Part shown: positions 27,568-37,946 of the stretch, piece after piece
How the letters are laid out: each line of letters begins with the position of its first letter
Numbering within the stretch: position 1 is the stretch's first letter
Notes under the pieces: generated by a model
The model's input: the letters and a program-made list of their open reading frames with translations, nothing else
The model's database searches: none
Told to the model about the DNA's origin: nothing
Translations under genes and position numbers: made by a program
Assembly (NCBI RefSeq): GCF_001718795.1
Contig: NZ_CP013435.1
Coordinates: 1,178,001-1,242,000 of the forward strand
Direction: 5' to 3'
DNA length: 64,000 nucleotides
From: Burkholderia latens
GTDB taxonomy: Bacteria; Pseudomonadota; Gammaproteobacteria; Burkholderiales; Burkholderiaceae

Positions 27568-29022
27568 ATGGCATTACCCCTGGACAACGTCAGCATGGCC
27601 GTGTTCTGCGACTTCGAGAACGTCGCGCTCGGCGTGCGTGACGCGAAGTACGAGAAATTCGACATCAAGCCCGTGCTCGAGCGGCTGCTGCTGAAGGGCA
27701 GCATCGTCGTGAAGAAGGCCTATTGCGACTGGGATCGCTACAAGGGCTTCAAGGCGGCGATGCACGAAGCGAGCTTCGAGCTGATCGAGATTCCGCACGT
27801 GCGTCAGTCGGGCAAGAATTCCGCCGACATCCGGCTCGTCGTCGACGCGCTCGATCTCTGCTACACGAAGTCGCACGTCGACACGTTCGTGATCATCAGC
27901 GGCGATTCGGATTTTTCGCCGCTCGTGTCGAAGCTGCGTGAGAACGCGAAGAAGGTGATCGGCGTCGGCGTGAAACAGTCGACGTCGGACCTGCTGGTCG
28001 CGAACTGCGACGAATTCATTTTCTACGACGACCTGGTGCGCGAGCAGCAGCGCGCGCTCGCGAAGCGCGAACAGCAGCGCACCGGCAACGGCGGCGCGAA
28101 GCGCGCCGACGAGCCGTCGCGCAAGCCTGAACTCGAGGCGCGGCGCAGCGAGGCGATTGCCCTCGCGGTCGAGACGTTCGACGCGCTGGCATCCGAGCGC
28201 GACGACGTCGGCAAGATCTGGGCGTCGGTGCTCAAGAGTGCGATCAAGCGCCGCAAGCCGGATTTCAACGAGTCGTATTACGGTTTTCGCGCGTTCGGCA
28301 ACCTGCTTGACGAAGCGCAGGCGCGCGGCCTGCTCGAAGTGGGGCGCGACGACAAGTCGGGCGCGTTCGTGTCGCGACCGCGGCAGCCGGCCGTGACCGA
28401 GCCTGTGGCAGCGGCACGCGACGCCGCGGCCGTGCAACACGGGCACGGCGCACGTCACGCGGAAGCCGCCCACGCGGAGCGCGAGTCGCGCCATCGCGGA
28501 AAGCGTGCCGAAACGGCCGCGGAGGAAACGGTGCAGGCCGAGGTAGAAGAGGCCGTCGCCGTGGACGTCGGCGTCGCGAGCGAAGTGCCGGCAGCCACGG
28601 CGGACGCGGTCGAAGCGAACGAGCCGCACGGCGACGCAAAGGACGGCCGCAAGCGCGCGCGCAAGAGCGCGGCGAAGAAGGCCGGCGCGAAGAAGGGCGG
28701 CGACGCGAAGAGCGGCCGCCAGGCGGCGGCCAAGCCTGACGACAGCGCGCACGGCGGGTCGAAGCACGGCGACGATCCGCACGCGTCAGCCCAGCATGTG
28801 GAGGCGACGCATCGCGATGCGGACCATCGGGACGATCGGCGCGGCGCGGAACCGGCGGCTGGCGCGCAGCAGGCGGCCGACGCGGCCCCTGCAGCACCGG
28901 TAGCCGAATCCGCCGGCGAAGCAGCGAGCGAACCCGCAACCGACGCCAAACCGAAGAAGCCGGCCCGCAAGACGGCGACCCGCGCGCGCCGCCCACGCAA
29001 GACGGCTGCCGCCACCGAGTAA
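27568..29022 (+). CDS. NYN-domain/LOTUS (OST-HTH) protein, putative RNA-binding nuclease
   Basis: A 484-residue protein. The first about 155 residues form a NYN (LabA/DUF88, PIN-like) domain with the acidic residues expected of a metal-dependent RNase: D15 in FCDFENVA, D87 in NSADIRLVVDALD, and D113/D115 in ISGDSDFSPL. Residues about 190-265 look like an OST-HTH/LOTUS domain (GKIWASVLKSAIKRRKPDFNESYYGF), a winged-helix fold that binds RNA. The last about 210 residues are a disordered, alternating His/Asp-rich and Lys/Ala-rich tail ending in basic KKPARKTATRARRPRK, which resembles nucleic-acid-binding tails. The start is the ATG at 27568. The combination suggests RNA turnover or silencing; actual activity is unproven for bacterial members of this architecture. 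Confidence 0.85.
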   Translation: MALPLDNVSMAVFCDFENVALGVRDAKYEKFDIKPVLERLLLKGSIVVKKAYCDWDRYKGFKAAMHEASFELIEIPHVRQSGKNSADIRLVVDALDLCYTKSHVDTFVIISGDSDFSPLVSKLRENAKKVIGVGVKQSTSDLLVANCDEFIFYDDLVREQQRALAKREQQRTGNGGAKRADEPSRKPELEARRSEAIALAVETFDALASERDDVGKIWASVLKSAIKRRKPDFNESYYGFRAFGNLLDEAQARGLLEVGRDDKSGAFVSRPRQPAVTEPVAAARDAAAVQHGHGARHAEAAHAERESRHRGKRAETAAEETVQAEVEEAVAVDVGVASEVPAATADAVEANEPHGDAKDGRKRARKSAAKKAGAKKGGDAKSGRQAAAKPDDSAHGGSKHGDDPHASAQHVEATHRDADHRDDRRGAEPAAGAQQAADAAPAAPVAESAGEAASEPATDAKPKKPARKTATRARRPRKTAAATE

Positions 29023-29260
29023 GGTCCGCGCGCCGGGGCGGCGTCCGCCCGACGTCGCCAGCGGCGTTCACGTCATCACACTGGCCAGCGTCCTTTCGAT
29101 CGCAGCGGGCGCCGCGCTGGTCCGCGGCGCCGCTGACTTCGTGCCATGCACATTCGCACCACCGGCGTGACGCGCCGGAGCGCGAGCGTCACCCCACGCT
29201 CTCGTCAGCCGCCAGGTGCGTGCCGGCCGGCGCAGGTTCGACGCCGGCCGGCGCGCGTCG

Positions 29261-29644
29261 TCACCCGTTCAGCGCGTACGGCTGCGTCATCACTTCGAGG
29301 AAGTGTCCGTCCGGATCGTCGAAGTACACGCCGCGCCCGCCGTTGTGGCGGTAGATCTCGCCGGGCTGCCGCTTCGCAGGATCGGCCCAGTGCGGGAGCT
29401 CGCGCTCACGAATGCGCGCGTACACGCGATCGAAGGCGGTTTCGTCGATCAGGAACGCGTAGTGCTGCGCGGTGATGTCTCCCCCTTTCTCGTAGAAATC
29501 CAGCGAAACGCCGTTGTCGAGCCGAACGACCAGCATCGCGCCGAATGGCGCGGGCGGCGGCAGTTCCAGAAGCTCGGCAAGAAAACGGCTCGACGCGTGC
29601 TTGTCGCGGCACCAGACGATCGTATGGTTGAGCTGGACGTTCAT
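29261..29644 (-). CDS. VOC-family protein (glyoxalase/dioxygenase fold)
   Basis: A 127-residue single VOC domain built of two beta-alpha-beta-beta-beta units. The N-terminal VQLNHTIVWCRDK supplies a metal-ligand histidine, YAFLIDETAFDRVYARI is the second-unit start, and GRGVYFDDPDGHFLEVMTQPY near the end supplies the canonical Glu ligand. These small proteins include glyoxalases, fosfomycin thiol transferases and extradiol-type enzymes; this one matches none clearly. I start it at 29644 (MNVQLNHT), since the frame upstream is not conserved-looking. It lies alone, 238 bp after the NYN gene stop and convergent to it. No gene is seen in 29023-29260. Confidence 0.8.
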   Translation of the reverse strand: MNVQLNHTIVWCRDKHASSRFLAELLELPPPAPFGAMLVVRLDNGVSLDFYEKGGDITAQHYAFLIDETAFDRVYARIRERELPHWADPAKRQPGEIYRHNGGRGVYFDDPDGHFLEVMTQPYALNG

Positions 29645-29782
29645 GGCGGTTTCCCGCGCGCGGGCGCAAGAATGGACATCGACATACGATAGTCGATCGC
29701 GGCGGCTGCGCAAGGATGCAAGCCGTCGCGTCGGACGGCCGCTTGCACATTGCCGCGCCTGGTCAGGCCGCTCGTGACGCCC

Positions 29783-32700
29783 TTACTCGCCCGCCACCGC
29801 GGGTCCGCCGGAATTGCCGCGGCGGTTTCGGCGCTTTTCGCTCCACACGCGCAACCGGTCCATGTACAGATAGACGACCGGCGTCGTATAGAGCGTCAGC
29901 ACCTGCGACATGATCAGGCCGCCGGCGATCGCGATCCCGAGCGGCGCGCGCAGCTCGGCGCCGTCGCCATGGCCGAACGCGAGCGGCAGCGCGCCGAGCA
30001 GCGCCGCCATCGTCGTCATCATGATCGGGCGGAAGCGCAGCAGGCACGCCTCGTGGATCGCGTCGAACGACGATTTGTGGCTGTTGCGCGTCTGGTCGAT
30101 CGCAAAATCGACCATCATGATCGCGTTCTTCTTCACGATACCGATCAGCAGGATCACGCCGATCAGCGCGATGATGCTGAACTCGGTCTTGAACAGCAGC
30201 AGCGCGAGCAGCGCGCCGACGCCGGCCGACGGCAGCGTCGACAGGATCGTGATCGGATGGATGTAGCTTTCGTACAGGATCCCGAGCACGATATAGACGG
30301 CCAGCAGCGCCGCGAGGATCAGGATCGGCTGGTTGTTCAGCGACTGCTGGAACGCCTGCGCGGTGCCCTGGAAACTGCCGACGATCGTCGGCGGCACGCC
30401 GATCTGCGCCATCGTCTGGTAGATCACCTGGGTCGCCTGCGACAGCGACACGCCCGGCGGCAGGTTGAACGAGATCGTCGTCGCGACGAACAGCCCCTGG
30501 TGGTTCACCGACAGCGGCGTCGTGCTCGGGCCGAAGGTCGCGATCGCGGACAACGGGATCATCGTCGACTTCGACGTCGACACCGCCGCGCCCGACGACG
30601 CGCTCGACTTGCCGCTCGACGCGATCGAGTTCAGCGCCTGGTTGCGCGCGGAATCGGACGCGATCGCCGCGGCGCTGGTGGCGGCCGTGCCCGCGCTCGA
30701 CGTGCCGGCCGACGTGGCGACGAAGGTGCCGGCCGCCGCATTGGTGGTTTGCGAGCCGTTCGCGCTGCCGCCCGACGTGCTGATCCACACCTGGTTCAGC
30801 ATCTCCGCGCTCTGCCAGTACTTGGGCGCGACTTCCATCACGACGTGGTACTGGTTCAGCGGGTTGTAGATCGTCGAGACCTGGCGCTGGCCGAACGCGT
30901 CGTACAGCGTGTTGTCGATTTGCGCGGGCTTGATGCCGAGGCGGGCTGCGGTCGCGCGGTCGATCGTCACCATCGCCTCGAGGCCGCCTTGCTGCTGGTC
31001 GGAGTTCACGTCGGTCAGCTCGGGGCGCTTTTGCAGCGCTTCCGTCAACAGCGGCCCCCACTTGTACAGCTCGGCGCTCGAGTCGCCGAGCAGCGTGAAC
31101 TGATACTGCGCGCTGCTCTGCCGGCCGCCGACGCGGATGTCCTGCGCAGCCTGCAGGAACGTGCGCGCGCCCGCGACGTCCGACAGCGGCTTGCGCAACT
31201 GCTGGATCACCTGGTCCGCCGACAGCTTGCGCTCGGTGCGATCCTTCAGCGTGACGAACATGAAGCCGGAGTTGGTTTGCGTGCCGCCGGTGAAACCCGC
31301 GACGCTCTTCACGTTCGGGTTGGCCTGCACGATCCGCATCATCTCGGCGAACTTCAGTTTCATCGCCTGGAACGACGTCGACTGGTCCGCCTGGATGCCG
31401 CCGATCATCAGCCCCGTGTCCTGCTGCGGGAAGAAGCCCTTCGGCACGATGACGTACAGGTACACGTTCAGCCCGATCGTGGCAAACAGGATCAGCAGCA
31501 CCAGCATCGGCCGGCGCAGCGCCCACGACAGCGAGCGCTCGTAGCCGCGCTGCATCCGCGTGAAGAAACGCTCGAGGAAGCGGCCGAAGCGGCCCTCCTC
31601 GTGCGCGTCGTGCGGCTCGCGCAGCAACCGCGCGCACATCATCGGCGTCACGGTGAGCGACACCGCGAGCGACACGCCGATCGCAAGCGACAGCGTCAGC
31701 GCGAATTCGCGGAACAGCCGCCCGACGATCCCGCCCATCAGCAGGATCGGCAGGAACACTGCGACGAGCGAGATGCTCATCGACAGCACCGTGAAGCCGA
31801 CTTCGCGCGCACCGTCGAAGGCGGCCTGCAGCCGCGGCTTGCCGTTCTCGATGTGGCGCGTGATGTTTTCGAGCACGACGATTGCATCGTCGACGACGAA
31901 GCCGGTCGCGACGATCAGTGCCATCAGCGACAGGTTGTCGATCGAGAAGCCGAGCAGGTACATCGCGCCGAACGTGCCGACGATCGAGATCGGCACCGCG
32001 ACGCTCGGAATCAGCGTCGCGCGCCAGTTGCGCAGGAACAGGAACACGACCATCACGACGAGGCTGACCGCGATCAGCAGCGTGTGCTCGGTGTCCTTCA
32101 GCGATGCGCGGATCGTGGTCGAACGGTCGAGCACCGGCGTGACCGTGATGTCGGCCGGCAGCGACGCGGTAAGCTGCGGCAGCGCCGCGCGCACGCGGTC
32201 GATCGTCTCGATGATGTTTGCGCCAGGCGAGCGGTAGAGGATCACGAGCACCGCGCGCTTGCCGTTCGACAGGCCGAGGTTGCGCAGATCTTCGACGCCG
32301 TCGACGACCTCCGACAGATCGGACAGCCGCACGGCCGCGCCGTTGCGGTACGCGACGACGAGATCCGCGTACTGCGACGCCTTCGACGCCTGGTCGTTCG
32401 TATAGAGCTGGTAGCGCTTCGGGCCGAACTCGATCGCGCCTTTCGGGCTGTTCGCGTTCGCGGACGCGAGCGCCGCGCGCACGTCCTCGAGGCCGATCCC
32501 GTAGTGGAACAGCGCATGCGGCTCGAGTTCGACGCGCACGGCCGGGTTCGCGGAGCCGCTGACCGTCACCTGGCCGATTCCGTCGATCTGCGACAGCGAC
32601 TGCTGCAGCACGGTCGACGCGGCGTCGTAGACCTTTGCGGGCGAAGCGGTTTCCGACGTGAGCGACACGACCATGATCGGCGAATCGGCCGGGTTCACCT

Positions 32701-33091
32701 TGCGGTACGTCGGGTTGCTCTTCAGCGACGCGGGCAGGTCGGCGCGCGCCGCGTTGATCGCGGCCTGCACGTCGCGCGCGGCGCCGTCGATGTCGCGGTT
32801 CAGCCCGAACTGCAGGATGATCCGCGCGTTGCCGACAGTGCTCGTCGACGTCATTTCGCTGACGTCGGCGATCGAGCCGAGGTGCCGCTCGAGCGGGCTC
32901 GTCACGCTGGTCGCGACGGTCTCCGGGCTCGCGCCGGGCAGCGACGCCTGGACCGAGATGGTCGGGAAGTCGACCTGCGGCAGCGGCGACACCGGCAGCC
33001 TGATGAACGCGAACAGGCCCGCGAGCGCGACGCCGAGCGCGAGCAGCGTCGTCGCGACGGGGCGGGTGATGAAGGGGCGCGACAGGTTCAT
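29783..33091 (-). CDS. mdtC: RND efflux pump subunit (MdtC type)
   Basis: A 1102-residue inner-membrane RND transporter with the standard 12 membrane segments in two halves, each with a large periplasmic loop. The N-terminus [20 protein letters not shown] is typical. Proton-relay acids sit in [16 protein letters not shown]. The C-terminal half contains [20 protein letters not shown]. Most MdtC proteins have about 1030 residues; the extra length is a Ser/Ala/Gly/Thr-rich insertion of about 65-70 residues in the second periplasmic region (DNA about 30565-30785). The start at 33091 is preceded by a GGCGAG site. It follows mdtB with a 104-bp spacer and is the last gene of the mdtABC-type operon. 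Substrates are unknown; enterobacterial MdtBC exports bile salts and some drugs. Confidence 0.9.
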   Translation of the reverse strand: MNLSRPFITRPVATTLLALGVALAGLFAFIRLPVSPLPQVDFPTISVQASLPGASPETVATSVTSPLERHLGSIADVSEMTSTSTVGNARIILQFGLNRDIDGAARDVQAAINAARADLPASLKSNPTYRKVNPADSPIMVVSLTSETASPAKVYDAASTVLQQSLSQIDGIGQVTVSGSANPAVRVELEPHALFHYGIGLEDVRAALASANANSPKGAIEFGPKRYQLYTNDQASKASQYADLVVAYRNGAAVRLSDLSEVVDGVEDLRNLGLSNGKRAVLVILYRSPGANIIETIDRVRAALPQLTASLPADITVTPVLDRSTTIRASLKDTEHTLLIAVSLVVMVVFLFLRNWRATLIPSVAVPISIVGTFGAMYLLGFSIDNLSLMALIVATGFVVDDAIVVLENITRHIENGKPRLQAAFDGAREVGFTVLSMSISLVAVFLPILLMGGIVGRLFREFALTLSLAIGVSLAVSLTVTPMMCARLLREPHDAHEEGRFGRFLERFFTRMQRGYERSLSWALRRPMLVLLILFATIGLNVYLYVIVPKGFFPQQDTGLMIGGIQADQSTSFQAMKLKFAEMMRIVQANPNVKSVAGFTGGTQTNSGFMFVTLKDRTERKLSADQVIQQLRKPLSDVAGARTFLQAAQDIRVGGRQSSAQYQFTLLGDSSAELYKWGPLLTEALQKRPELTDVNSDQQQGGLEAMVTIDRATAARLGIKPAQIDNTLYDAFGQRQVSTIYNPLNQYHVVMEVAPKYWQSAEMLNQVWISTSGGSANGSQTTNAAAGTFVATSAGTSSAGTAATSAAAIASDSARNQALNSIASSGKSSASSGAAVSTSKSTMIPLSAIATFGPSTTPLSVNHQGLFVATTISFNLPPGVSLSQATQVIYQTMAQIGVPPTIVGSFQGTAQAFQQSLNNQPILILAALLAVYIVLGILYESYIHPITILSTLPSAGVGALLALLLFKTEFSIIALIGVILLIGIVKKNAIMMVDFAIDQTRNSHKSSFDAIHEACLLRFRPIMMTTMAALLGALPLAFGHGDGAELRAPLGIAIAGGLIMSQVLTLYTTPVVYLYMDRLRVWSEKRRNRRGNSGGPAVAGE

Positions 33092-33143
33092 GTCGGCACT
33101 CGCCGGGCCGCCGCGTGTTCCGACGGATGCGTTTTCGGAAGAT

Positions 33144-33186
33144 GGGGGGGCTGCGCCCCCCCACGCGAACGAAGTGAGCGTGGGGG
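33144..33186 (-). promoter_or_regulatory. Competing hairpins between mdtB and mdtC
   Basis: A run of seven G (33144-33150) can pair with seven C (33156-33162) across CTGCG. The same C run, as CCCCCACGC (33158-33166), can instead pair with GCGTGGGGG (33178-33186). The two structures exclude each other and lie in the transcribed spacer before mdtC. They could tune mdtC expression or protect the mRNA; no T run follows. Confidence 0.45.
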
Positions 33187-33195
33187 TTGTGTCAT

Positions 33196-36100
33196 TTATG
33201 CGCCCGTTTGCTTGCCTGCGTCGCGGCCGGGGCCGTGCCGCTCGAACCAGCCGCGCGCGCGGCGCGCGAGGCGGTCGAAGCCGAGGTAGATCACCGGCGT
33301 CGTGAACAGCGTCAGCACTTGCGACACGATGAGGCCGCCCGCGATCGCGATCCCGAGCGGCTGGCGCAGCTCGGAACCGGCGCCCGAGCCGACGATCAGC
33401 GGCACTGCGCCGAGCAGTGCGGCGAGCGTCGTCATCAGGATTGGCCGAAAGCGCAGCAGGCACGCCTGATAGATCGCGTCGCGCGGCGGCTTGCCTTCGA
33501 CGCGCTCGGCCTCGAGCGCGAAGTCGATCATCATGATCGCGTTTTTCTTCACGATGCCGATCAGCAACACGATCCCGATGATCCCGATGATGTCGAGATC
33601 GTGTCCGGTGATCATCAGCGCGAGCAGCGCGCCGACGCCGGCCGAGGGCAGCGTCGACAGGATCGTGATCGGGTGGATGTAGCTCTCGTACAGCACGCCG
33701 AGCACGATGTACATCGTGACGACCGCCGCGAGGATCAGGAACAGCTGGTTCGACAGCGACGCCTGGAACGCGAGCGCCGCGCCCTGGAAGCGCGTCTGGA
33801 ACGAGCCGGGCAGGCCGACGTCCTTCTCGGCCGCGCCGATCGCCTTCACCGCTTCGCCGAGCGACGCGCCCGGTGCGAGGTTGAAGGAAACCGTCGTGGA
33901 CGGGAACTGCGACAGGTGAGAAATGAGCAACGGCGACGGCCGTTCGTGGAACGACGCGATCGACGACAGCGGCACCTGGCCGCCGCCGGCGGACGGCAGG
34001 TAGATGTCGTTCAGCGATTGCGCGTAATGCTGCTCCTTCGGCTCCGACTCGAGAATCACGCGGTACTGGTTCGACTGCGTGAAGATGGTCGACACGATGC
34101 GCTGGCCGAACGCGTCGTACAGCGCGTTGTCGACGGTCGCCGGCGTGATGCCGAAGCGCGCGGCGCTCGCGCGATCGATCTCGATGTACACCGATTGGCC
34201 GTTGCTCTGCAGGTCGGTCGCGACGTCGGCGAGCGACGGCTCTTTCTGAAGCCGCGCGACGAGCTTCGGCACCCAGGTCGCGAACTCGTCCGGATTCGGG
34301 CTCGTCAGCATGAACTGGTACTGCGTCGGGCTCACGGTCGAGTCGATCGTCAGGTCCTGCACCGACTGCATGAACAGCGTGATGCCGGTCACGTTCGCGA
34401 CGCGCTGCTGGAGTCCGCGGATGATTTGCGCGGCGGTTTCGGTGCGGTCGTCGCGCGGCTTCAGGTTGATCAGCATCCGGCCGCTGTTCAGCGTGATGTT
34501 GCTGCCGTCGACGCCGATGAACGACGTGAGGCTGTCGACGTTCGGATCCTTCAGGATCTCGGCCGCGAGCGCCTGCTGGCGTTCTGCCATCGCACCGTAC
34601 GAGATCGACTGCGGCGCCTGCGTGATCGCCTGGATCACGCCGGTGTCCTGCGCGGGGAAAAAGCCCTTCGGCACGAACACGTAGAGCAGGGCGGTCAGCG
34701 CGAGCGTGAGCAGCGCGACGACGAGCGTCGAGCGCTGGCGGTTCAGCACCCATTCGAGCGCGACCGCGTAGCGTGCGATCACCCAGTCGATCGCACGGTG
34801 CACCCGGGCCTCGAAGCGGTGGCTTTCGGGCGGCGGCGAATGGCGCAGCAGCTTCGCGCACATCATCGGCACGAGCGTGAGCGACACGATCGCCGAGATC
34901 ACGATCGTCACCGCGAGCGTGATCGCGAATTCGTGGAAGAGCCGGCCGACCACGTCGCCCATGAACAGCAGAGGGATCAGCACCGCGATCAGCGAGACCG
35001 TCAGCGAGATGATCGTGAAGCCGATCTGCCGGGATCCCTTCAGCGCGGCCTCGAGGCCCGTGTCGCCTTCCTCGACGTAGCGCGCGATGTTCTCGATCAT
35101 CACGATTGCATCGTCGACGACGAAGCCGGTCGCAATGGTGAGCGCCATCAGCGACAGGTTGTTCAGCGAGAAGCCGGCCATGTACATCACGGCCAGCGTG
35201 CCGATCAGCGACAGCGGCACCGACAGGCTCGGGATGATCGTCGCGTACACGTTCGCGAGGAACAGGTACATCACCAGCACGACGAGTGCAACCGCGAGCA
35301 GCAGCTCGAACTGCACGTCGCGCACGGCCGCGCGGATCATCGTCGTGCGGTCGGTGACGATCTGCACGTCGAGCGCGGCGGGCAGCGTTTCCTGCAGCTT
35401 CGGCAACTGCGCCTTGATCGCGTCGACGGTCGCGATCACGTTCGCGCCCGGCTGGCGCTGTACGTTCAGGATGATTGCGGGCTCCGAATTGACCCACGCG
35501 CCGAGCTTGGTGTTCTCCGAGCCGGCGACGATCTTCGCGACGTCGGTCAGCATCACCGGGCGGCCGCTCTTGTACGCGACGACCGCATCGTTGTACTGGT
35601 CGGCGCTCGTGAGCTGATCGTTCGCGTTGATCGTGTATGCGCGCGTCGGGCCGTCGAAGTTGCCCTTCGGCGTGTTCACGTTCAGGTTCGAGATCGTCGT
35701 GCGCAGGTCGTCGAGGTTCATCCCGTACTGTGCAAGCGCGGTCGGGTTAGCCTGGATCCGCACGGCCGGCCGGTTGCCGCCCGACAGGCTGACGAGGCCG
35801 ACGCCCGCGATCTGCGAGATCTTCATTGCGAGGCGCGTGTCGGTCAGGTCCTGCACCTGCGTGAGCGGCAGCGTCTTCGACGTGATTGCGAGCGTGAGCA
35901 CCGGCGCGTCGGCGGGGTTCACCTTCGCGTAGATCGGCGGGGCCGGCAGGTCGGACGGCAGCAGGTTGCCGGCCGCGTTGATCGCGGCCTGCACTTCCTG
36001 TTCGGCGATGTCGAGCGGCAGGTCGAGCGAGAACTGCAGCGTGATCACCGATGCACCGGCCGAGCTCTGCGACGACATCTGGTTCAGCGACGGCATCTGG

Positions 36101-36315
36101 CCGAACTGGCGCTCGAGCGGCGCGGTGACCGCCGACGTCATCACCTCCGGGCTCGCGCCCGGATAGAAGGTCTGGACCTGGATCGTCGGGTAGTCGACCT
36201 CGGGCAGCGCGGCGAGCGGCAGGAAGCGCAGTGCGACGAGACCGGCCAGCATGATCGCCGCCATCAGCAGGGCGGTGCCGACCGGCCGGAGAATGAAGAG
36301 ACGGGACGGATTCAT
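33196..36315 (-). CDS. mdtB: RND efflux pump subunit (MdtB type)
   Basis: A 1039-residue RND transporter paralogous to the next gene. It begins [20 protein letters not shown] and carries [19 protein letters not shown] (proton-relay acids in the fourth membrane segment), [14 protein letters not shown] after the first half, and [25 protein letters not shown] in the second half. In the enterobacterial system two different RND proteins, MdtB and MdtC, form one heterotrimeric pump, and the arrangement here is the same: adaptor, MdtB, MdtC. It starts 15 bp after the adaptor gene stop. No TolC-like outer-membrane channel gene is visible nearby, so it must come from elsewhere. Confidence 0.92.
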   Translation of the reverse strand: MNPSRLFILRPVGTALLMAAIMLAGLVALRFLPLAALPEVDYPTIQVQTFYPGASPEVMTSAVTAPLERQFGQMPSLNQMSSQSSAGASVITLQFSLDLPLDIAEQEVQAAINAAGNLLPSDLPAPPIYAKVNPADAPVLTLAITSKTLPLTQVQDLTDTRLAMKISQIAGVGLVSLSGGNRPAVRIQANPTALAQYGMNLDDLRTTISNLNVNTPKGNFDGPTRAYTINANDQLTSADQYNDAVVAYKSGRPVMLTDVAKIVAGSENTKLGAWVNSEPAIILNVQRQPGANVIATVDAIKAQLPKLQETLPAALDVQIVTDRTTMIRAAVRDVQFELLLAVALVVLVMYLFLANVYATIIPSLSVPLSLIGTLAVMYMAGFSLNNLSLMALTIATGFVVDDAIVMIENIARYVEEGDTGLEAALKGSRQIGFTIISLTVSLIAVLIPLLFMGDVVGRLFHEFAITLAVTIVISAIVSLTLVPMMCAKLLRHSPPPESHRFEARVHRAIDWVIARYAVALEWVLNRQRSTLVVALLTLALTALLYVFVPKGFFPAQDTGVIQAITQAPQSISYGAMAERQQALAAEILKDPNVDSLTSFIGVDGSNITLNSGRMLINLKPRDDRTETAAQIIRGLQQRVANVTGITLFMQSVQDLTIDSTVSPTQYQFMLTSPNPDEFATWVPKLVARLQKEPSLADVATDLQSNGQSVYIEIDRASAARFGITPATVDNALYDAFGQRIVSTIFTQSNQYRVILESEPKEQHYAQSLNDIYLPSAGGGQVPLSSIASFHERPSPLLISHLSQFPSTTVSFNLAPGASLGEAVKAIGAAEKDVGLPGSFQTRFQGAALAFQASLSNQLFLILAAVVTMYIVLGVLYESYIHPITILSTLPSAGVGALLALMITGHDLDIIGIIGIVLLIGIVKKNAIMMIDFALEAERVEGKPPRDAIYQACLLRFRPILMTTLAALLGAVPLIVGSGAGSELRQPLGIAIAGGLIVSQVLTLFTTPVIYLGFDRLARRARGWFERHGPGRDAGKQTGA

Positions 36316-36330
36316 CGAGCGGCCCGCGCG

Positions 36331-37704
36331 TTACTGGGCCGCGGCGGCCGCTGCCTGCGACGCGCCGTGCCTGTGCCCGCCGCGATGGCCGGCCGCGGCC
36401 GATGCGCCGGATGCGCCCGGCGCGGCGCCGCCGCGTGCGCCCGATGCGCCGCTCGGCTTGTCGGCGGGAATCGTGATCTTCGAGCCTTCGCGCAGCCGGT
36501 CGGAGCCATCGGTGACTACGCGCTCGCCGAGCGCGACGCCGCTGACGATGCTCGTGCGCTCGCCGTCGACCGGGCCGACCTTGACCTTGCGCACCGTCAC
36601 CGTGTTGTCGGGTTTCACGATGTAGACGAACTGTCCGATCGAGCCGGTCAGCACCGCGGACGTCGGCACGATCGTCGCATTGCGCATCACGTCGACGAGC
36701 AGCCGCGTGTTCACGAACTGATTCGGGAACAGCAGCCCGTCCTTGTTCGCGAACGTTGCGCGCAGCTTGATCGTGCCGGTGCTCGTATCGATCTGGTTGT
36801 CGAGCGTTTCGAGCGTCCCCGTTTCGAGCGGCACGGTGTTGTTGCGGTTGTACGCGGTGACCGACAGCTTCTGGCCGGCGTTCACCTGTTTGACGATCTG
36901 CGGCAGGTTGTCTTCCGATGTCGTAAAGATCACGCTCATCGGCTGCAACTGCGTGATCACGACGATGCCGTTCGTGTCGCCCGGCGTCACGTAGTTGCCG
37001 GGATCGACCTGGCGCAGGCCGACGCGGCCCGACACCGGCGCCGTGATGCGCGCGTACGCGAGATTGAGTTTCGCGGAATCGATCGCCGCCTGGTCGGTCT
37101 TCACCGTCCCTTCGTATTGCTTGACGAGCGACGCCTGCGTGTCGACCGTCTGCGACGCAATCGAATCCTGCGCGAGCAGCGTCTGGTAGCGCTTCAGGTC
37201 GATGCGGGCCGTTGCGAGCAGCGCCGCGTCGCGCGCATGCGTGCCTTCGGCGTTTGCCAGCGCGACCTGATACGGGCGCGGGTCGATCTGCGCGAGCAGG
37301 TCGCCTTTTTTCACGATCTGGCCTTCCTGGAACGCGACCGACTGCAGATAGCCCGATAGCTGCGTCTTGACCGTCACGCTCGCGAGCGGCGTCACGGTGC
37401 CCAGCGCCGACAGCACGATCGGCATCTCGCCTTGCGTCGCGGTCGCGACCGACACGGGTTGTGGAACGTTCGCCATCGCGGCGGGGCCGCCACGGCCGCG
37501 ATGGCCGCCGCCGGCGCTTGCGGCCGATGCGCCGGTGCCTGCGGCGGGCGTGCCCGCGGGCGTACGGTTCCACGGATGCCACCACAGCAGGCCGCCGATG
37601 ACGACGACCGCGAGCGTGCCGAGCGCCAGCGTTCGGCGCGGGCGGCGCGGTGCGGGCGAAGCAGGGTCCTTCGAAGGGGGCGTGGGCTTTTGTTGGTTGT
37701 CCAT
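36331..37704 (-). CDS. mdtA: Periplasmic adaptor of an MdtABC-type RND pump
   Basis: A 457-residue membrane fusion protein anchored by one N-terminal segment (TLALGTLAVVVIGGLLWW, about residues 25-42). It shows the adaptor order: a beta-barrel strand/lipoyl start (VTVKTQLSGYLQSVAFQEGQIVKKGDLL), a coiled-coil hairpin (about 120-185, GTHARDAALLATARIDLKRYQ), the second lipoyl half (ARITAPVSGRVGLRQVDPGN) and the barrel domain. It should link the RND proteins to an outer-membrane channel. Ala/Gly-rich linkers occur after the membrane segment (residues 55-75) and at the C-terminus. First gene of the operon; the 242-bp gap upstream, 37705-37946, probably carries the promoter. Confidence 0.9.
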   Translation of the reverse strand: MDNQQKPTPPSKDPASPAPRRPRRTLALGTLAVVVIGGLLWWHPWNRTPAGTPAAGTGASAASAGGGHRGRGGPAAMANVPQPVSVATATQGEMPIVLSALGTVTPLASVTVKTQLSGYLQSVAFQEGQIVKKGDLLAQIDPRPYQVALANAEGTHARDAALLATARIDLKRYQTLLAQDSIASQTVDTQASLVKQYEGTVKTDQAAIDSAKLNLAYARITAPVSGRVGLRQVDPGNYVTPGDTNGIVVITQLQPMSVIFTTSEDNLPQIVKQVNAGQKLSVTAYNRNNTVPLETGTLETLDNQIDTSTGTIKLRATFANKDGLLFPNQFVNTRLLVDVMRNATIVPTSAVLTGSIGQFVYIVKPDNTVTVRKVKVGPVDGERTSIVSGVALGERVVTDGSDRLREGSKITIPADKPSGASGARGGAAPGASGASAAAGHRGGHRHGASQAAAAAAQ

Positions 37705-37946
37705 CGTGTGCTGTCAGGAAGACGGCGCGGCGTGCCGGGAAACGGGCTTGGAGCGGCGCGTGGATAGGCGGTTCGGAAGGCCGGCTCGGTCCGGCCCTTC
37801 CGGTTCGCGCGGGAAAGAGCGGTGCGCTGCGCGAATGCGGCGCGACGATGGGCATGATGCTACGTCCCGTCCCCGTTACAGTCCAGCAGTCTATCTTTCA
37901 ACGGGTTACGGTCGTTACAGAACGCGACGGTACGATGACGAAACGA

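Noticed and set aside
29783..35497. A continuous 1904-codon minus-strand frame that looks like a giant fused RND protein
   Set aside because: The part above 33091 is an alternate frame of mdtB, rich in Arg and Ala; the real MdtC protein begins at the family-typical N-terminus at 33091. Long open shadows are expected at this GC content.
33187..37359. A 1390-codon plus-strand frame opposite mdtB and mdtA
   Set aside because: Composition (Arg, Asp, His, Gln in charged runs, no hydrophobic core) is that of an antisense shadow of GC-rich coding DNA; mdtB and mdtA on the other strand are unmistakable.
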